Shown here: in pieces, positions 1 to 8,207 of the stretch | Layout: each line of letters opens with the position of its first letter | How positions within the stretch are numbered: position 1 is the stretch's first letter | Assembly (NCBI RefSeq): GCF_000473995.1 | Contig: NC_022571.1 | Coordinates: 1,035,501-1,099,500, forward strand | Length of the DNA: 64,000 nucleotides | From: Clostridium saccharobutylicum DSM 13864 | Lineage (GTDB): Bacteria > Bacillota > Clostridia > Clostridiales > Clostridiaceae | Reading direction: 5' to 3' | Translations under genes and position numbers: made by a program | Notes under the pieces: model-generated | Told to the model about the DNA's origin: nothing | Database searches by the model: none | What the model saw: the letters and a program-made list of their open reading frames with translations, nothing else

Positions 1-2
1 CA

Positions 3-722
3 AAGACACTAACTGATATACAAGAAAAAACTAATTCCATTAATAAAACAGCAAGTGAAGGAAATGACAATATGAGTGGATTGGTTTTGTCAGTAAAAAG
101 TGTAGATGTAACTTTTAAAGAATTTGGAGAAAAGCTTAGTCTTTTAGGTCAAAATGTAAATAAAGTAAATGAAATTACTAATTTAATTGATAGCATTGCA
201 GAACAAACAAATTTATTAGCATTAAATGCAGCAATTGAAGCATCTAGGGCGGGGGAATCTGGTAAAGGATTTGCTGTAGTAGCAGATGAAATAAGAAAAT
301 TGGCAGAGCAAAGCAAAAATTCTGCTGATGAAATTGCTCACTTATTAGGCAGTATTACAAATGATACAAGTTCTATTTTAAAGAATAGTGACAATATGAA
401 AATTGAATTAAATAACCAATTAACTGGAATAAATTCAACAATAAAATCATTTAAAGAAATTGTTGGTGAAGTTGAAAATGTAATTCCCAAAATAAATAAC
501 GCAAATTCTTCTGCTGAAAATATAAATAAAGAAAAAGATAATATTTTAAGCAAAGTTGAAAATATATCTGCGATTTCACAAGAAACATCTGCCTCATCTG
601 AAGAAATTGCAGCTTCATCTGAAGAAATGAGTGCAACTGCTGAAAACTTATTCTCTACAGTAGAGAACTTAAGAGATATGGCTAAAGATATGATTAAACA
701 AGTAAATAATTTTAAATTATAA
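3..722 (+). CDS. Methyl-accepting chemotaxis protein, C-terminal part (5' end outside window)
   Basis: The frame is open from base 3, so this is the 3' end of a longer gene. The first internal Met at base 72 is not a convincing start because the upstream codons also read as coiled-coil receptor sequence. It contains the conserved hairpin tip of the MCP signalling domain ([19 protein letters not shown], then [16 protein letters not shown]), which contacts CheA and CheW in receptor arrays. The Ser/Glu/Thr-rich heptads after it are the adaptation helices. The ligand-binding and membrane parts lie upstream of the window, so the signal sensed cannot be inferred. A stem-loop follows the stop codon. 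Family assignment is very secure. Confidence 0.95.
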   Translation, partial: KTLTDIQEKTNSINKTASEGNDNMSGLVLSVKSVDVTFKEFGEKLSLLGQNVNKVNEITNLIDSIAEQTNLLALNAAIEASRAGESGKGFAVVADEIRKLAEQSKNSADEIAHLLGSITNDTSSILKNSDNMKIELNNQLTGINSTIKSFKEIVGEVENVIPKINNANSSAENINKEKDNILSKVENISAISQETSASSEEIAASSEEMSATAENLFSTVENLRDMAKDMIKQVNNFKL

Positions 723-750
723 TAATAATTTTAAACATATGAAAAGTAAA

Positions 751-776
751 AAAGTTTGTGTGAAAAACAAACTTTT
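751..776 (+). terminator. Stem-loop terminator after the chemoreceptor gene
   Basis: The 9-bp arms AAAGTTTGT and ACAAACTTT are separated by seven bases and followed by a T-rich stretch, 28 bases after the stop codon. Confidence 0.6.
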
Positions 777-1319
777 GTTGTCAGTATTAGTTGTGAATTA
801 ATTGATTTTCAATTAAGAAGGTATAGGATAGCAAAAATTTACGTTTTTTATAGAAAGGAAATTTCATATATATTTAATCATGATAAGATTTAGAGTTTGC
901 ATGTAGTTTCGCGTCGAATACTAAAAGTGTTTGATGGTTCTTAAAAAATTAATAGTAGATTTCAAATGTCACGCTTTGCCTCCACCAAATAAGAACTAGA
1001 ATTTTAATGCAATGCAATGCAATGCAAAGCCACTGATTTCAGTGTTTATTGGAACAAACAGTGGTGGAAAATTTTAAGTTTTGAGTTTAGATTTATATAA
1101 TGGACATGCACGCCTCTGATTCTTTTCTAATTATGGGTGTGCACTTTTTAGCAAAAATAATATTTAATATTTTTTAAGATTATAATATAAATCAAAAAGA
1201 AAGCAGAGTGCATTAAGCATTGATATTTATAAATGAAAGTTCAATTTGTGGTTATTGAAGTATTATCTAAAATCTACTATACTCTAAATATAGATTTGTG
1301 TTTATGGAGAAGATAAAAA
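777..1319. other. Non-coding gap before the ATPase gene
   Basis: No convincing gene is visible on either strand. It holds a short tandem repeat of ATGCA-type pentamers (about 1008-1027). It also holds a hairpin whose arms GCACGCC and GGGTGTGC (about 1109-1142) precede a T run and look like a terminator. Bases 1136-1151 recur with one mismatch at 14066-14081, beyond the far side of the defence-like genes. Confidence 0.5.
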
Positions 1320-3128
1320 ATGAATAGCATAAGAAAAACAATTAATGAGTATATTAATAAAATTGATAAAATGTTAAGCAATGGGAAGTTTTATAATTAT
1401 ATTGAATATATGGTGTTCCCACATTATAAAAATTTAGAACCTAATTCTAGGATTGAACTGAATTTTCCGATGACAATATTAATTGGAAAAAATGGTTCTG
1501 GAAAAAGTTCAACTTTACATGCTTTCTATGGAGCACCTAAAGGATATAGCACTGGTGAATATTGGTTTTCAACTAATATTGATCCAATTGTTGAAACTGG
1601 TGATTCAGAAAGAAATAGATATTTTTATGGGTACAAGGAAAATTCAAAAAGTTATATTAAAGAGGTAAGAAAAGCTAGAATTAAACGTTCAGAATCAAAC
1701 ATCAAAAAAGCTGATTTAGATTATTGGGAAACTACTAGACCATCCATAACAGATGGAATGATACCACTATCTGATAAGAATTCACGTAATAATCCTGTTG
1801 TGAAGGACGTAATATATGTTGATTTTAGAGGAGAGATAAGTGCATTTGACAAATATTTTTACTTTTTTGAACCTCGTAATGGTAAAAAACAGGATTATTT
1901 AAGAAAACATTCTAAATTCTTATCGAAAATTTTTGATGGCGATGATGCTAGGTATGGAAGATACCCTGATAATAAATTGTTTGATAAGTTGATTATAATG
2001 GAAAAAAAGCATATTGAAATAATAAATAAAATTTTAGGTAAAAATTATATAGAGATTAAGATGGTAAAACATAAAGTATATGAAAAATGGGGCACATCTA
2101 TATTTGTTAAAACAGGATTTAAATCTACATATTCAGAAGCAAATTCCGGAAGTGGTGAAAGTGCAATTATTAAATTAGTATATAAAATAATGAATGCTAA
2201 ACCATTCTCTCTTATTCTGTTGGATGAGCCAGAAGTTTCATTACATCCTAGTGCTCAACTACGATTAAAGGCTTTTTTACTTAATGAGATTATCAATAAA
2301 AAACATCAAATTGTTATATCTACTCATTCACCTGTTTTAATACAAGAAATGCCTAAAGAATCTTTGAAGCTTTTTGAAACAAATATTACAGGAAAATTTT
2401 CTATTACAAATGGTGTAACAACCCAAGAAGCCTTTTATAACATAGAGGATGATGTTAGTGATAAGAAAACTATTATTTGTGAAGATATATCAGCTAAAAT
2501 ATTATTAGAAAAAGTATTAACTAAAATTAGAAAAATACAATACTTTAATGTTATATATGTTCATGGTGGAGCTGAAACGATTATCACTAAATATTTACCT
2601 GTATTTGCTACAAATGATGATTTTCAAAAAACAATGTATATTGTACTTGATGGTGATAAAAATTATGAGAAAAGATACGATATAGAATCATTAAGTTTGT
2701 CTGTATTAGAATCTGCGACTACTCTAGAAGAATATTTTAAGGAATCAACAAATTGTGTAATAAATGGTTATATTGATGGTAATAAAGGTCATGGAAGAGA
2801 AGATCAAAAAATAGATGTATACAAGCAATCCATAAAATATCATTATAATAATGTTTACTATTTACCATCAAAATCTATTCCAGAAGTTATTATATTAAAT
2901 AGTAATTATGTTAGAAATACATATGGTAATATCATTAATAAATATAGCAACATTAATAATATTAATGCAAAAGAAATAGTTAAAGAAATCACTAATTCAT
3001 TACATGGTGAAATCAATGATGACAATTATAGAAGTACTATAACAATCTTATCAAATCAATTTGCAAAAGAAGAGAATAGCAATTGTATAAGAATTATAAA
3101 AATAATTGATACGATATTTGAAAGTTAA
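1320..3128 (+). CDS. OLD-like AAA ATPase with C-terminal TOPRIM-like domain
   Basis: The 602-residue protein has a Walker A loop GKNGSGKSS at about residues 56-64. A Walker B/signature block LILLDEPEVSLHPS lies near 297-310 and ISTHSPVLI near 336-344, the arrangement of ABC/SMC-like ATPases of the OLD and AAA_15/AAA_21 type. The C-terminal part has features of a TOPRIM nuclease fold: an acidic IICEDISAK near 384-392, then YIVLDGDKN near 439-447 with a DxD. Proteins of this class act in phage defence (OLD and Gabija-type nucleases, PARIS-type ATPases); that role is inferred here. The gene is followed after 22 bases by a cytosine-5 methyltransferase, suggesting an operon. The TOPRIM call is by eye and less certain than the ATPase call. 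Confidence 0.8.
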   Translation: MNSIRKTINEYINKIDKMLSNGKFYNYIEYMVFPHYKNLEPNSRIELNFPMTILIGKNGSGKSSTLHAFYGAPKGYSTGEYWFSTNIDPIVETGDSERNRYFYGYKENSKSYIKEVRKARIKRSESNIKKADLDYWETTRPSITDGMIPLSDKNSRNNPVVKDVIYVDFRGEISAFDKYFYFFEPRNGKKQDYLRKHSKFLSKIFDGDDARYGRYPDNKLFDKLIIMEKKHIEIINKILGKNYIEIKMVKHKVYEKWGTSIFVKTGFKSTYSEANSGSGESAIIKLVYKIMNAKPFSLILLDEPEVSLHPSAQLRLKAFLLNEIINKKHQIVISTHSPVLIQEMPKESLKLFETNITGKFSITNGVTTQEAFYNIEDDVSDKKTIICEDISAKILLEKVLTKIRKIQYFNVIYVHGGAETIITKYLPVFATNDDFQKTMYIVLDGDKNYEKRYDIESLSLSVLESATTLEEYFKESTNCVINGYIDGNKGHGREDQKIDVYKQSIKYHYNNVYYLPSKSIPEVIILNSNYVRNTYGNIINKYSNINNINAKEIVKEITNSLHGEINDDNYRSTITILSNQFAKEENSNCIRIIKIIDTIFES

Positions 3129-3150
3129 CCTATATGGAGGAGTGATTGAA

Positions 3151-4266
3151 ATGAAGAAATATAATGCAATAGATTTATTTTGCGGAGCTGGAGGTCTTTC
3201 TTTAGGTTTAAAAAAAGCTGGATTCAATATTAGATTAGGCTTAGATATTGATACGAATGCACTAATAACATATTCCAATAATTTTTCTAAAACAGTAATT
3301 ATTAAAGAAGATATTAAAGATGTTTCAGGATATACTTTGTTCAAAAATTCAAAAATTAAAAAGGGGAGTAATTTTCTTTTAGCAGGATGTCCACCTTGCC
3401 AGGGATTTTCTAATATAGGCAAGAGAGATGTTACTGATTTAAAAAATCAACTGGTTTTTGAATATACACGATTAATTCAAGAAATGAAACCTACATTTAT
3501 ACTTATGGAGAATGTTCCAGGAATGTCTAAAGGAGTAGGAAAAGAAATTTTTAAAAGGGTTATTAAAATATTAGAAAAACAGTATTATCTAAAATACGAT
3601 ACTTTAAATGCTGCTGATTATGGTGTTCCACAAATAAGGAAAAGGTTAGTTTTACATGGTATCCGAAATGATGTATATGTAAAATTGAATAAAGTATATC
3701 CTAAAGAAATAGAAAATATTTTTCCGATTCAAACGCATTATGAGAATGGAATAAATAATAGAAAAAAAAATTGGGTTTCTGTTGGGGAGATTTTGAGGAA
3801 TCTTCCAGTCATAAAGGCTGGTGAATCTTATGAAGATGAAAAAATACACAATCACATTGCTAGAAAATTATCTGACACGAATTTGTTAAGATTAGATTAC
3901 ATTAGGAAAAATGGTGGTTCTAGAAAATGTTTGTCTGAAAAATTAGTTCTTGAATGCCATAAAAAAGCTAATACATCATATGGAGATACTTATGGTATTA
4001 TGAGTATAAATAAACCATCACCAACATTAACAAGTGGTTGTACAGCAATAACGAAAGGAAGATTTGGTCACCCTATTCAAAATAGAGGAATTTCAGTAAG
4101 AGAAGCTGCTAGATTGCAATCTTTTGATGACAATTTTATATTTTATGGCGGCCTTGATAGTATGAGCTTGCAAATAGGGAATGCAGTTCCACCAAAATTA
4201 GCTGAAGCAAGTGGAAAAAAAATTATTAGGTTAATGGATTTATATGATAAGTTAAATAATGAATGA
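3151..4266 (+). CDS. DNA (cytosine-5-)-methyltransferase
   Basis: This transfers a methyl group from S-adenosylmethionine to C5 of cytosine in DNA. Motifs occur in the canonical order: I (DLFCGAGGLSLG, residues 8-19), IV with catalytic Cys83 in GCPPCQGFS, VI (MENVPGM, about 119-125), VIII (QIRKR), a variable target-recognition stretch, and X (QIGNAVPPKLAE). The start at 3151 is preferred over an upstream in-frame ATG at 3106 because GGAGG lies at 3137-3141 and the product then begins just before motif I. The 371-residue length is typical. It follows the ATPase-TOPRIM gene by 22 bases, and no ordinary restriction endonuclease is adjacent. It may protect host DNA from that neighbour or be a remnant or solitary enzyme. 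The target sequence cannot be read from the protein. Confidence 0.95.
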   Translation: MKKYNAIDLFCGAGGLSLGLKKAGFNIRLGLDIDTNALITYSNNFSKTVIIKEDIKDVSGYTLFKNSKIKKGSNFLLAGCPPCQGFSNIGKRDVTDLKNQLVFEYTRLIQEMKPTFILMENVPGMSKGVGKEIFKRVIKILEKQYYLKYDTLNAADYGVPQIRKRLVLHGIRNDVYVKLNKVYPKEIENIFPIQTHYENGINNRKKNWVSVGEILRNLPVIKAGESYEDEKIHNHIARKLSDTNLLRLDYIRKNGGSRKCLSEKLVLECHKKANTSYGDTYGIMSINKPSPTLTSGCTAITKGRFGHPIQNRGISVREAARLQSFDDNFIFYGGLDSMSLQIGNAVPPKLAEASGKKIIRLMDLYDKLNNE

Positions 4267-4560
4267 TTAATTTTGTAATTTAAGTTTAAAACAAGATAAG
4301 GTAAAGTTTAAAACATTTACTTGTATATATAAACACCATAAGCTAGTCTATATCGAATGGAATGTTAATTAGAATGTATGAGGGGGCAAACCATAATATT
4401 CGCATGAAAAGAAAAATATTCATTAGAGTCGGAAGGTTTTTACTTTAGTGAATTTAGTTGATTGTAACAAGGCACGTTGAGACAGTGGGTAAGCTAGTTA
4501 AGAAATAGGCTAATATCAAAGAGTAAAATGGTCCCTATGTCAAGGACATTTTGAAAAAGG

Positions 4561-5532
4561 CTAGGCAGCTAAAAGCTGGTCCCGATATTGAACAGGAGCC
4601 AGCTTTTTAAGTCCCCATTGGTATCTGTAATTATTATAGTAATCCATATAATTATTAATTGTTGATTCTAATTCGTAAAATGTTGTACAAATTTTTAAGT
4701 CTATTTCATCTTTCATATGTCCAAAAAATGATTCCTGCGGGGCGTTGTCCCAACAGTTTCCGCGTCTAGACATGGATTGTCCAATTTTATATTTCTTAAG
4801 AAGTTTTTGAAATCTAGGACTAGTGTAATGAACGCCTTGATCTGAATGAATAAAAACATCTTTATCAAGTAATTTTTTATGATTCCTCATCAGCTTTTTA
4901 ACAGTTTCAGTAGCTATATCTAATGTAAGACTTTCTGAAAGATGATACGAGAGAATTTCATTTGTAGAAGCATCTTTAATAGTAGATAAATAGGCTCTAT
5001 TAGATGCTCCATATGTTAAATAAGTTATATCAGTTAATAATACCTTACCGACCAAACCTTGTTTGAATTCCCTGTTCAAAGTATTAGGTAGAACTGTATG
5101 TTCTTTAGTAGCTTTCATCATTCTACGATAAGGGTTTGCCTTTCTAATTGGACACACAATATTATATTTTCTCATAATTCTTTGTATACACTTTCGATTT
5201 ATTACTCTATTAAATTCATGTTCTAAAACCATTTTTATAGAGCGTGATCCTTTCTTGTAGCCTCTATGATTAAATGCTTTAAGAATTATATGCTTTAATT
5301 CTAAATCCTTTTCATCTTTAGAATTACGCTTATTACTTGAATTTAAATAATTATAATATCCTGATCTAGAGACTTCAGCTATTTTGCATAAATGAGAAAT
5401 TATATTTTTATAACTGTATTTTGAAATTATACTCTGTATGATCTTGAATATTGATGTTGAACTTAATTTATTATTTTTCACCTGCCTTTCTTGCAGCTCG
5501 ATTTTTTTAATAGTTCTGCCTCCGCTTTCCAA
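4561..5532 (-). CDS. IS3-family transposase OrfB (DDE integrase core)
   Basis: This is the catalytic half of the IS3 transposase. It has an HTH_21-like segment, then an rve/DDE core: first Asp in LLTDITYL, second in IHSDQGVHYTS, and Glu in NCWDNAPQESFFGHMKDE. The N-terminal residues before about residue 15 overlap orfA in another frame. The natural product is probably the OrfAB fusion made by -1 frameshifting at the A7 run rather than an independent protein from this start. The frame is intact to its stop near the left inverted repeat. Confidence 0.95.
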   Translation of the reverse strand: MESGGRTIKKIELQERQVKNNKLSSTSIFKIIQSIISKYSYKNIISHLCKIAEVSRSGYYNYLNSSNKRNSKDEKDLELKHIILKAFNHRGYKKGSRSIKMVLEHEFNRVINRKCIQRIMRKYNIVCPIRKANPYRRMMKATKEHTVLPNTLNREFKQGLVGKVLLTDITYLTYGASNRAYLSTIKDASTNEILSYHLSESLTLDIATETVKKLMRNHKKLLDKDVFIHSDQGVHYTSPRFQKLLKKYKIGQSMSRRGNCWDNAPQESFFGHMKDEIDLKICTTFYELESTINNYMDYYNNYRYQWGLKKLAPVQYRDQLLAA

Positions 5533-5882
5533 TAAGCAATTTCAGCATCTTTTTTAGCTATTATTTCATTCACGGTTAGTTCACGTTTTAGTGGACGACC
5601 ACTATTTAATTTTCGAGAATCTCTCAATCCAAGCGCTCCTGATTCATTATAAATATTACGCCATCTTTTACTTGCGCACCAAATTCTATTATTTCCAATA
5701 ACATCTGTATCAAATCCTGCATCCTGAAAAATATGAATAGGTAGTTTACCTTTGCTACGCTCAGCGATAAAAAGTATTTTAAATTCATCTGTATACGTGA
5801 TTGCTTTATTTGTGACGTTTTTTATATATTTATTCTTTGATAACAATTCAATTTCTTTATTAGTAAATAGTTTTTTACTCAT
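5478..5882 (-). CDS. IS3-family transposase OrfA (helix-turn-helix)
   Basis: This 134-residue, basic protein is the N-terminal DNA-binding part of the IS transposase. Its middle carries the WRNIYNESGALGLRDSRK region typical of OrfA of IS150-like elements. Its C-terminus has a heptad-rich helix (IIAKKDAEIAYWKAEAELLKK) thought to mediate multimerisation. It overlaps orfB. The overlap has a run of seven A residues on the coding strand (plus-strand T at 5502-5508) that reads A-AAA-AAA in the OrfA frame, a classical -1 slippery site giving an OrfAB fusion transposase. Confidence 0.9.
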   Translation of the reverse strand: MSKKLFTNKEIELLSKNKYIKNVTNKAITYTDEFKILFIAERSKGKLPIHIFQDAGFDTDVIGNNRIWCASKRWRNIYNESGALGLRDSRKLNSGRPLKRELTVNEIIAKKDAEIAYWKAEAELLKKSSCKKGR

Positions 5883-5983
5883 TAGTTCACATCCTGACTG
5901 AATTTATACTTGATTTTATTGTACAAAAAAAGAACCTATAAAAATAGTCTTTTTTAAGTGTCTATTTCATAGGTTCCATTTTA

Positions 5984-6297
5984 GAGGTTAGAGGTCTTTA
6001 AGAAAATTTAATAGTGTGTTTTATGTTCCCTCAAACTGATGGTTTGAGGGAATTTTGCTTTAGGGGGATGTGCTTTTACGCAGAACTAAGATGTTTTGTA
6101 TATTTCTCTAGGTATTGCGTAAAAGTATAACTTAACTCATACTAATAGTAGATAAGAAAATATAATAGATAGACTATAGCTATAGATGTAAGGGGTTTGT
6201 AGTTAAAGTGATATTTTATATGAAATTACATTTAAAGGGTATAATAAAAAGAAATACTATAAATTATAAGTGCTAATTAATAGGAGGTAGTAATTTT
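5984..6297. other. Non-coding gap with a strong hairpin and a separated inverted repeat
   Basis: A perfect 11-bp stem TTCCCTCAAAC / GTTTGAGGGAA (6026-6052) with a five-base loop resembles a terminator. Further on, CTTTTACGCA (6073-6082) and its exact complement TGCGTAAAAG (6116-6125) are spaced 33 bp apart, which could be a protein-binding or recombination site. A good ribosome binding site AGGAGG (6282-6287) serves the decayed gene that follows. Confidence 0.5.
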
Positions 6298-6618
6298 ATG
6301 CAAAGAGAAAAAAGAAAGAAAAATAGATTTTTTTAAAGAAGAGATGGGGAGATATATAATTTTTATCATCCAGAATATTCACCTCTTTTACAAGCATTGG
6401 TATGTAATTATGATAAAAATCCATTAGCTAGAAAAAGATAGGAAAATATTAGTGTAGAAGAATATGTTAATATGATGTATAAACTGTCAAATGAAGAATT
6501 TGAAAGAATTACAGGAGATTATGGAGAGCACTATAACAAAATAAAAGATAAAGGAATACAAATAAGAGACATTGTGAGTAGATTTTTAGGACAGGTATTA
6601 TTACAGAATTTAGATTAA
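6298..6618 (+). pseudogene. Decayed small gene with two in-frame stops
   Basis: One frame reads through 107 codons from an ATG with a well-placed AGGAGG. It is interrupted by TAA at 6334-6336 and TAG at 6439-6441. The segments between stops look like genuine protein (for example HPEYSPLLQALVCNYDKNP and LSNEEFERITGDYGEHYNK), so the stops are probably recent point mutations. The family was not recognised. Confidence 0.55.
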
Positions 6619-6856
6619 TCTAGACTTTAAATAATTATTCGGATTAATGTAACTAAAGACCGATTAGAAAGTATAATCAGAATTATCTAGGTAATTGTGA
6701 AACTCATTTATAAAACTGAATAAAAATTGATTAGAAATTGCAAAAACATCATTAATTGATGGAAAAGTTGCTTTTATACAATTGCAATGGTTTTATTAGC
6801 TAAAAAAGGCCGTACAAAATAAAGCAAAACTGCATTCTGATTTTTACAAATAAAGT
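6619..6856. other. Short gap between two decayed genes
   Basis: No gene, strong hairpin or clear insertion-sequence end is visible. It lies just downstream of the decayed transposase and may contain its eroded terminus. Confidence 0.4.
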
Positions 6857-8046
6857 TTATGCTATTAATGGCTTAAGGCTTCGTATATATTCATGTTTAT
6901 GTATTTTATCTGTTACGATGACTGTTATTAGTTGAGTTATTCCAGCTAGAAGTAAATCATCATGAAGCGTTTGCTAATTTTGGGTTTTACGGACTACAAC
7001 GCAGTAACTGTCTTTGAAATGATTGATATTTTTTTCAACAGTTACTCTGATTTTATAAGTATTATTCCATTCTTGGGTTCCTCGTCTTATCCCAGGATAT
7101 GCGCGCAGGTTCTTTTCAGGATAAATATAAAACATTCGTCCACATAAGGAATTTGTACATGGATTTTCACATAAAGTTGGATCATTCGGACAGCATGGAA
7201 TGCCGTCTTCGTTTAAAGGGCAATCAACATTTTCTTCTAATGTCAGCTTAGTTTTTAAAGGAATATATGCTTTATCAAATTTTAATTCAAGAAGAAGATT
7301 ACGACAAATTTGAATACTGTCAAAAGCAGCATTACCTAAAAAGATTTTTGGATTTATTAGTGGATGCTCGTTAAAAAAATCTTTAAGAACAGGGATAAGA
7401 GATTTATCTTAATCAGGTGAATCAGATTTTTTTTCAACAATAATATCAGGATATGATTTGAGAAAATCTTTATTATAGAATGAAATATCTCTTACGATAC
7501 CGAGGCCATTAGTAATGATGCCGAATTTAAAAGCATAGCAAAAATGTCAATTGATATACATCTGTTGGATGGCAGAATTGGCTGAAGCGTGTGAAGGCAT
7601 ACAGCCAGAAGCTGCTTTATAATGCGATTAGCATATTTAGGATTATTTTCAGTGACAAATGTTTCAATATCTGAAGTATCAAAAATAGTCATGGAAGCAA
7701 GATTTTCATCAATCTGTTGGCATATCGGTTCAGTAATATCAACAAGATTATCGAACATGGATTGTAAGTCCAAAAGAAAGTCCTGCTTAAAACGAGTAAA
7801 CTTAGAGGAATCTGGAATTTTTAAAAAGCCACAGAAGTCTCTTAGTTCTTGAGAATATTTAAGAAAAATAATTAAAAGATCATCTTTAGGAATAGAAAAA
7901 ATACGTTGTAAAATTAAAGCACTAATCATAGTATAAAGCTGATATTTTCGCGGCCTTCCTGTGGAAGCGTAAAAATGGTTAATGAAGGGTGCAGGAACTA
8001 ACTCATCAAGATCGATAGTGTTTTTGAGGTAATTCAATTTTACCAT
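6857..8046 (-). pseudogene. Degenerate DDE transposase gene (IS1182/IS5-like)
   Basis: The first part is open (8046 down to about 7570). It reads like the N-terminus of an IS1182/IS5-type transposase (LDELVPAPFINHFYASTGRPRKYQ, then FTRFKQDF and FDTSDIETFVTENNPKYANR). After about 7610 the frame shifts, and the true continuation (SHASANSAIQQMYIN, HFCYAFKFGIITNGLGIVRD) is in another frame. That frame is broken by stops near 7545, 7409 and 6971, and the C-terminal part (LRAYPGIRRGTQEWNNTYK) ends at 6857. It is therefore non-functional. Family naming is approximate. Confidence 0.8.
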
Positions 8047-8105
8047 AAATCACTGATGAGTTATTTTATTTTGTTAAAAAAATATTCCGCATTTATGAGG
8101 GGTGC

Positions 8106-8122
8106 GGCGTTTCGCAAACGCC
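8106..8122. other. GC-rich perfect hairpin upstream of the DUF262 operon
   Basis: GGCGTTT and AAACGCC form a perfect 7-bp stem with a CGC loop. It is unusually GC-rich for this DNA and has no T run after it. It may be an insertion-sequence end or a regulatory structure about 85 bases before the operon. Confidence 0.4.
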
Positions 8123-8207
8123 TATTTATATAATCCGAGAAAGGAGAGTATAAAGTGTTTATATCATAAAATTATTTTGAGATAAGCATATTATACTGGA
8201 AGTGAGA

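Larger units (their letters stand above)
4524..5983 (-). mobile_element. Complete IS3-family insertion sequence (IS150-like), 1460 bp
   Basis: The ends are related inverted repeats. Reading inward, TAAAATGGTCCCTATG on the left matches TAAAATGGAACCTATG on the right, with weaker similarity continuing inward. A 3-bp direct repeat GAG flanks the element (4521-4523 and 5984-5986), as expected for an IS3 target duplication. Two overlapping frames, orfA and orfB, lie on the minus strand. Both ends, both frames and the duplication are present, so it looks recent and potentially active. It sits between the methyltransferase and the decayed genes of the same island. Confidence 0.9.

Noticed and set aside
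1008..1027. Tandem ATGCA repeats as a possible CRISPR-like or iteron array
   Set aside because: Only about four pentamers in 20 bases with no spacers and no replication gene nearby.
8139..8169. Strong ribosome site followed by a four-codon frame before the DUF262 operon
   Set aside because: AAGGAGAG followed by GTG and a stop after four codons could be a leader peptide, but it is too short to support and may be a relic.
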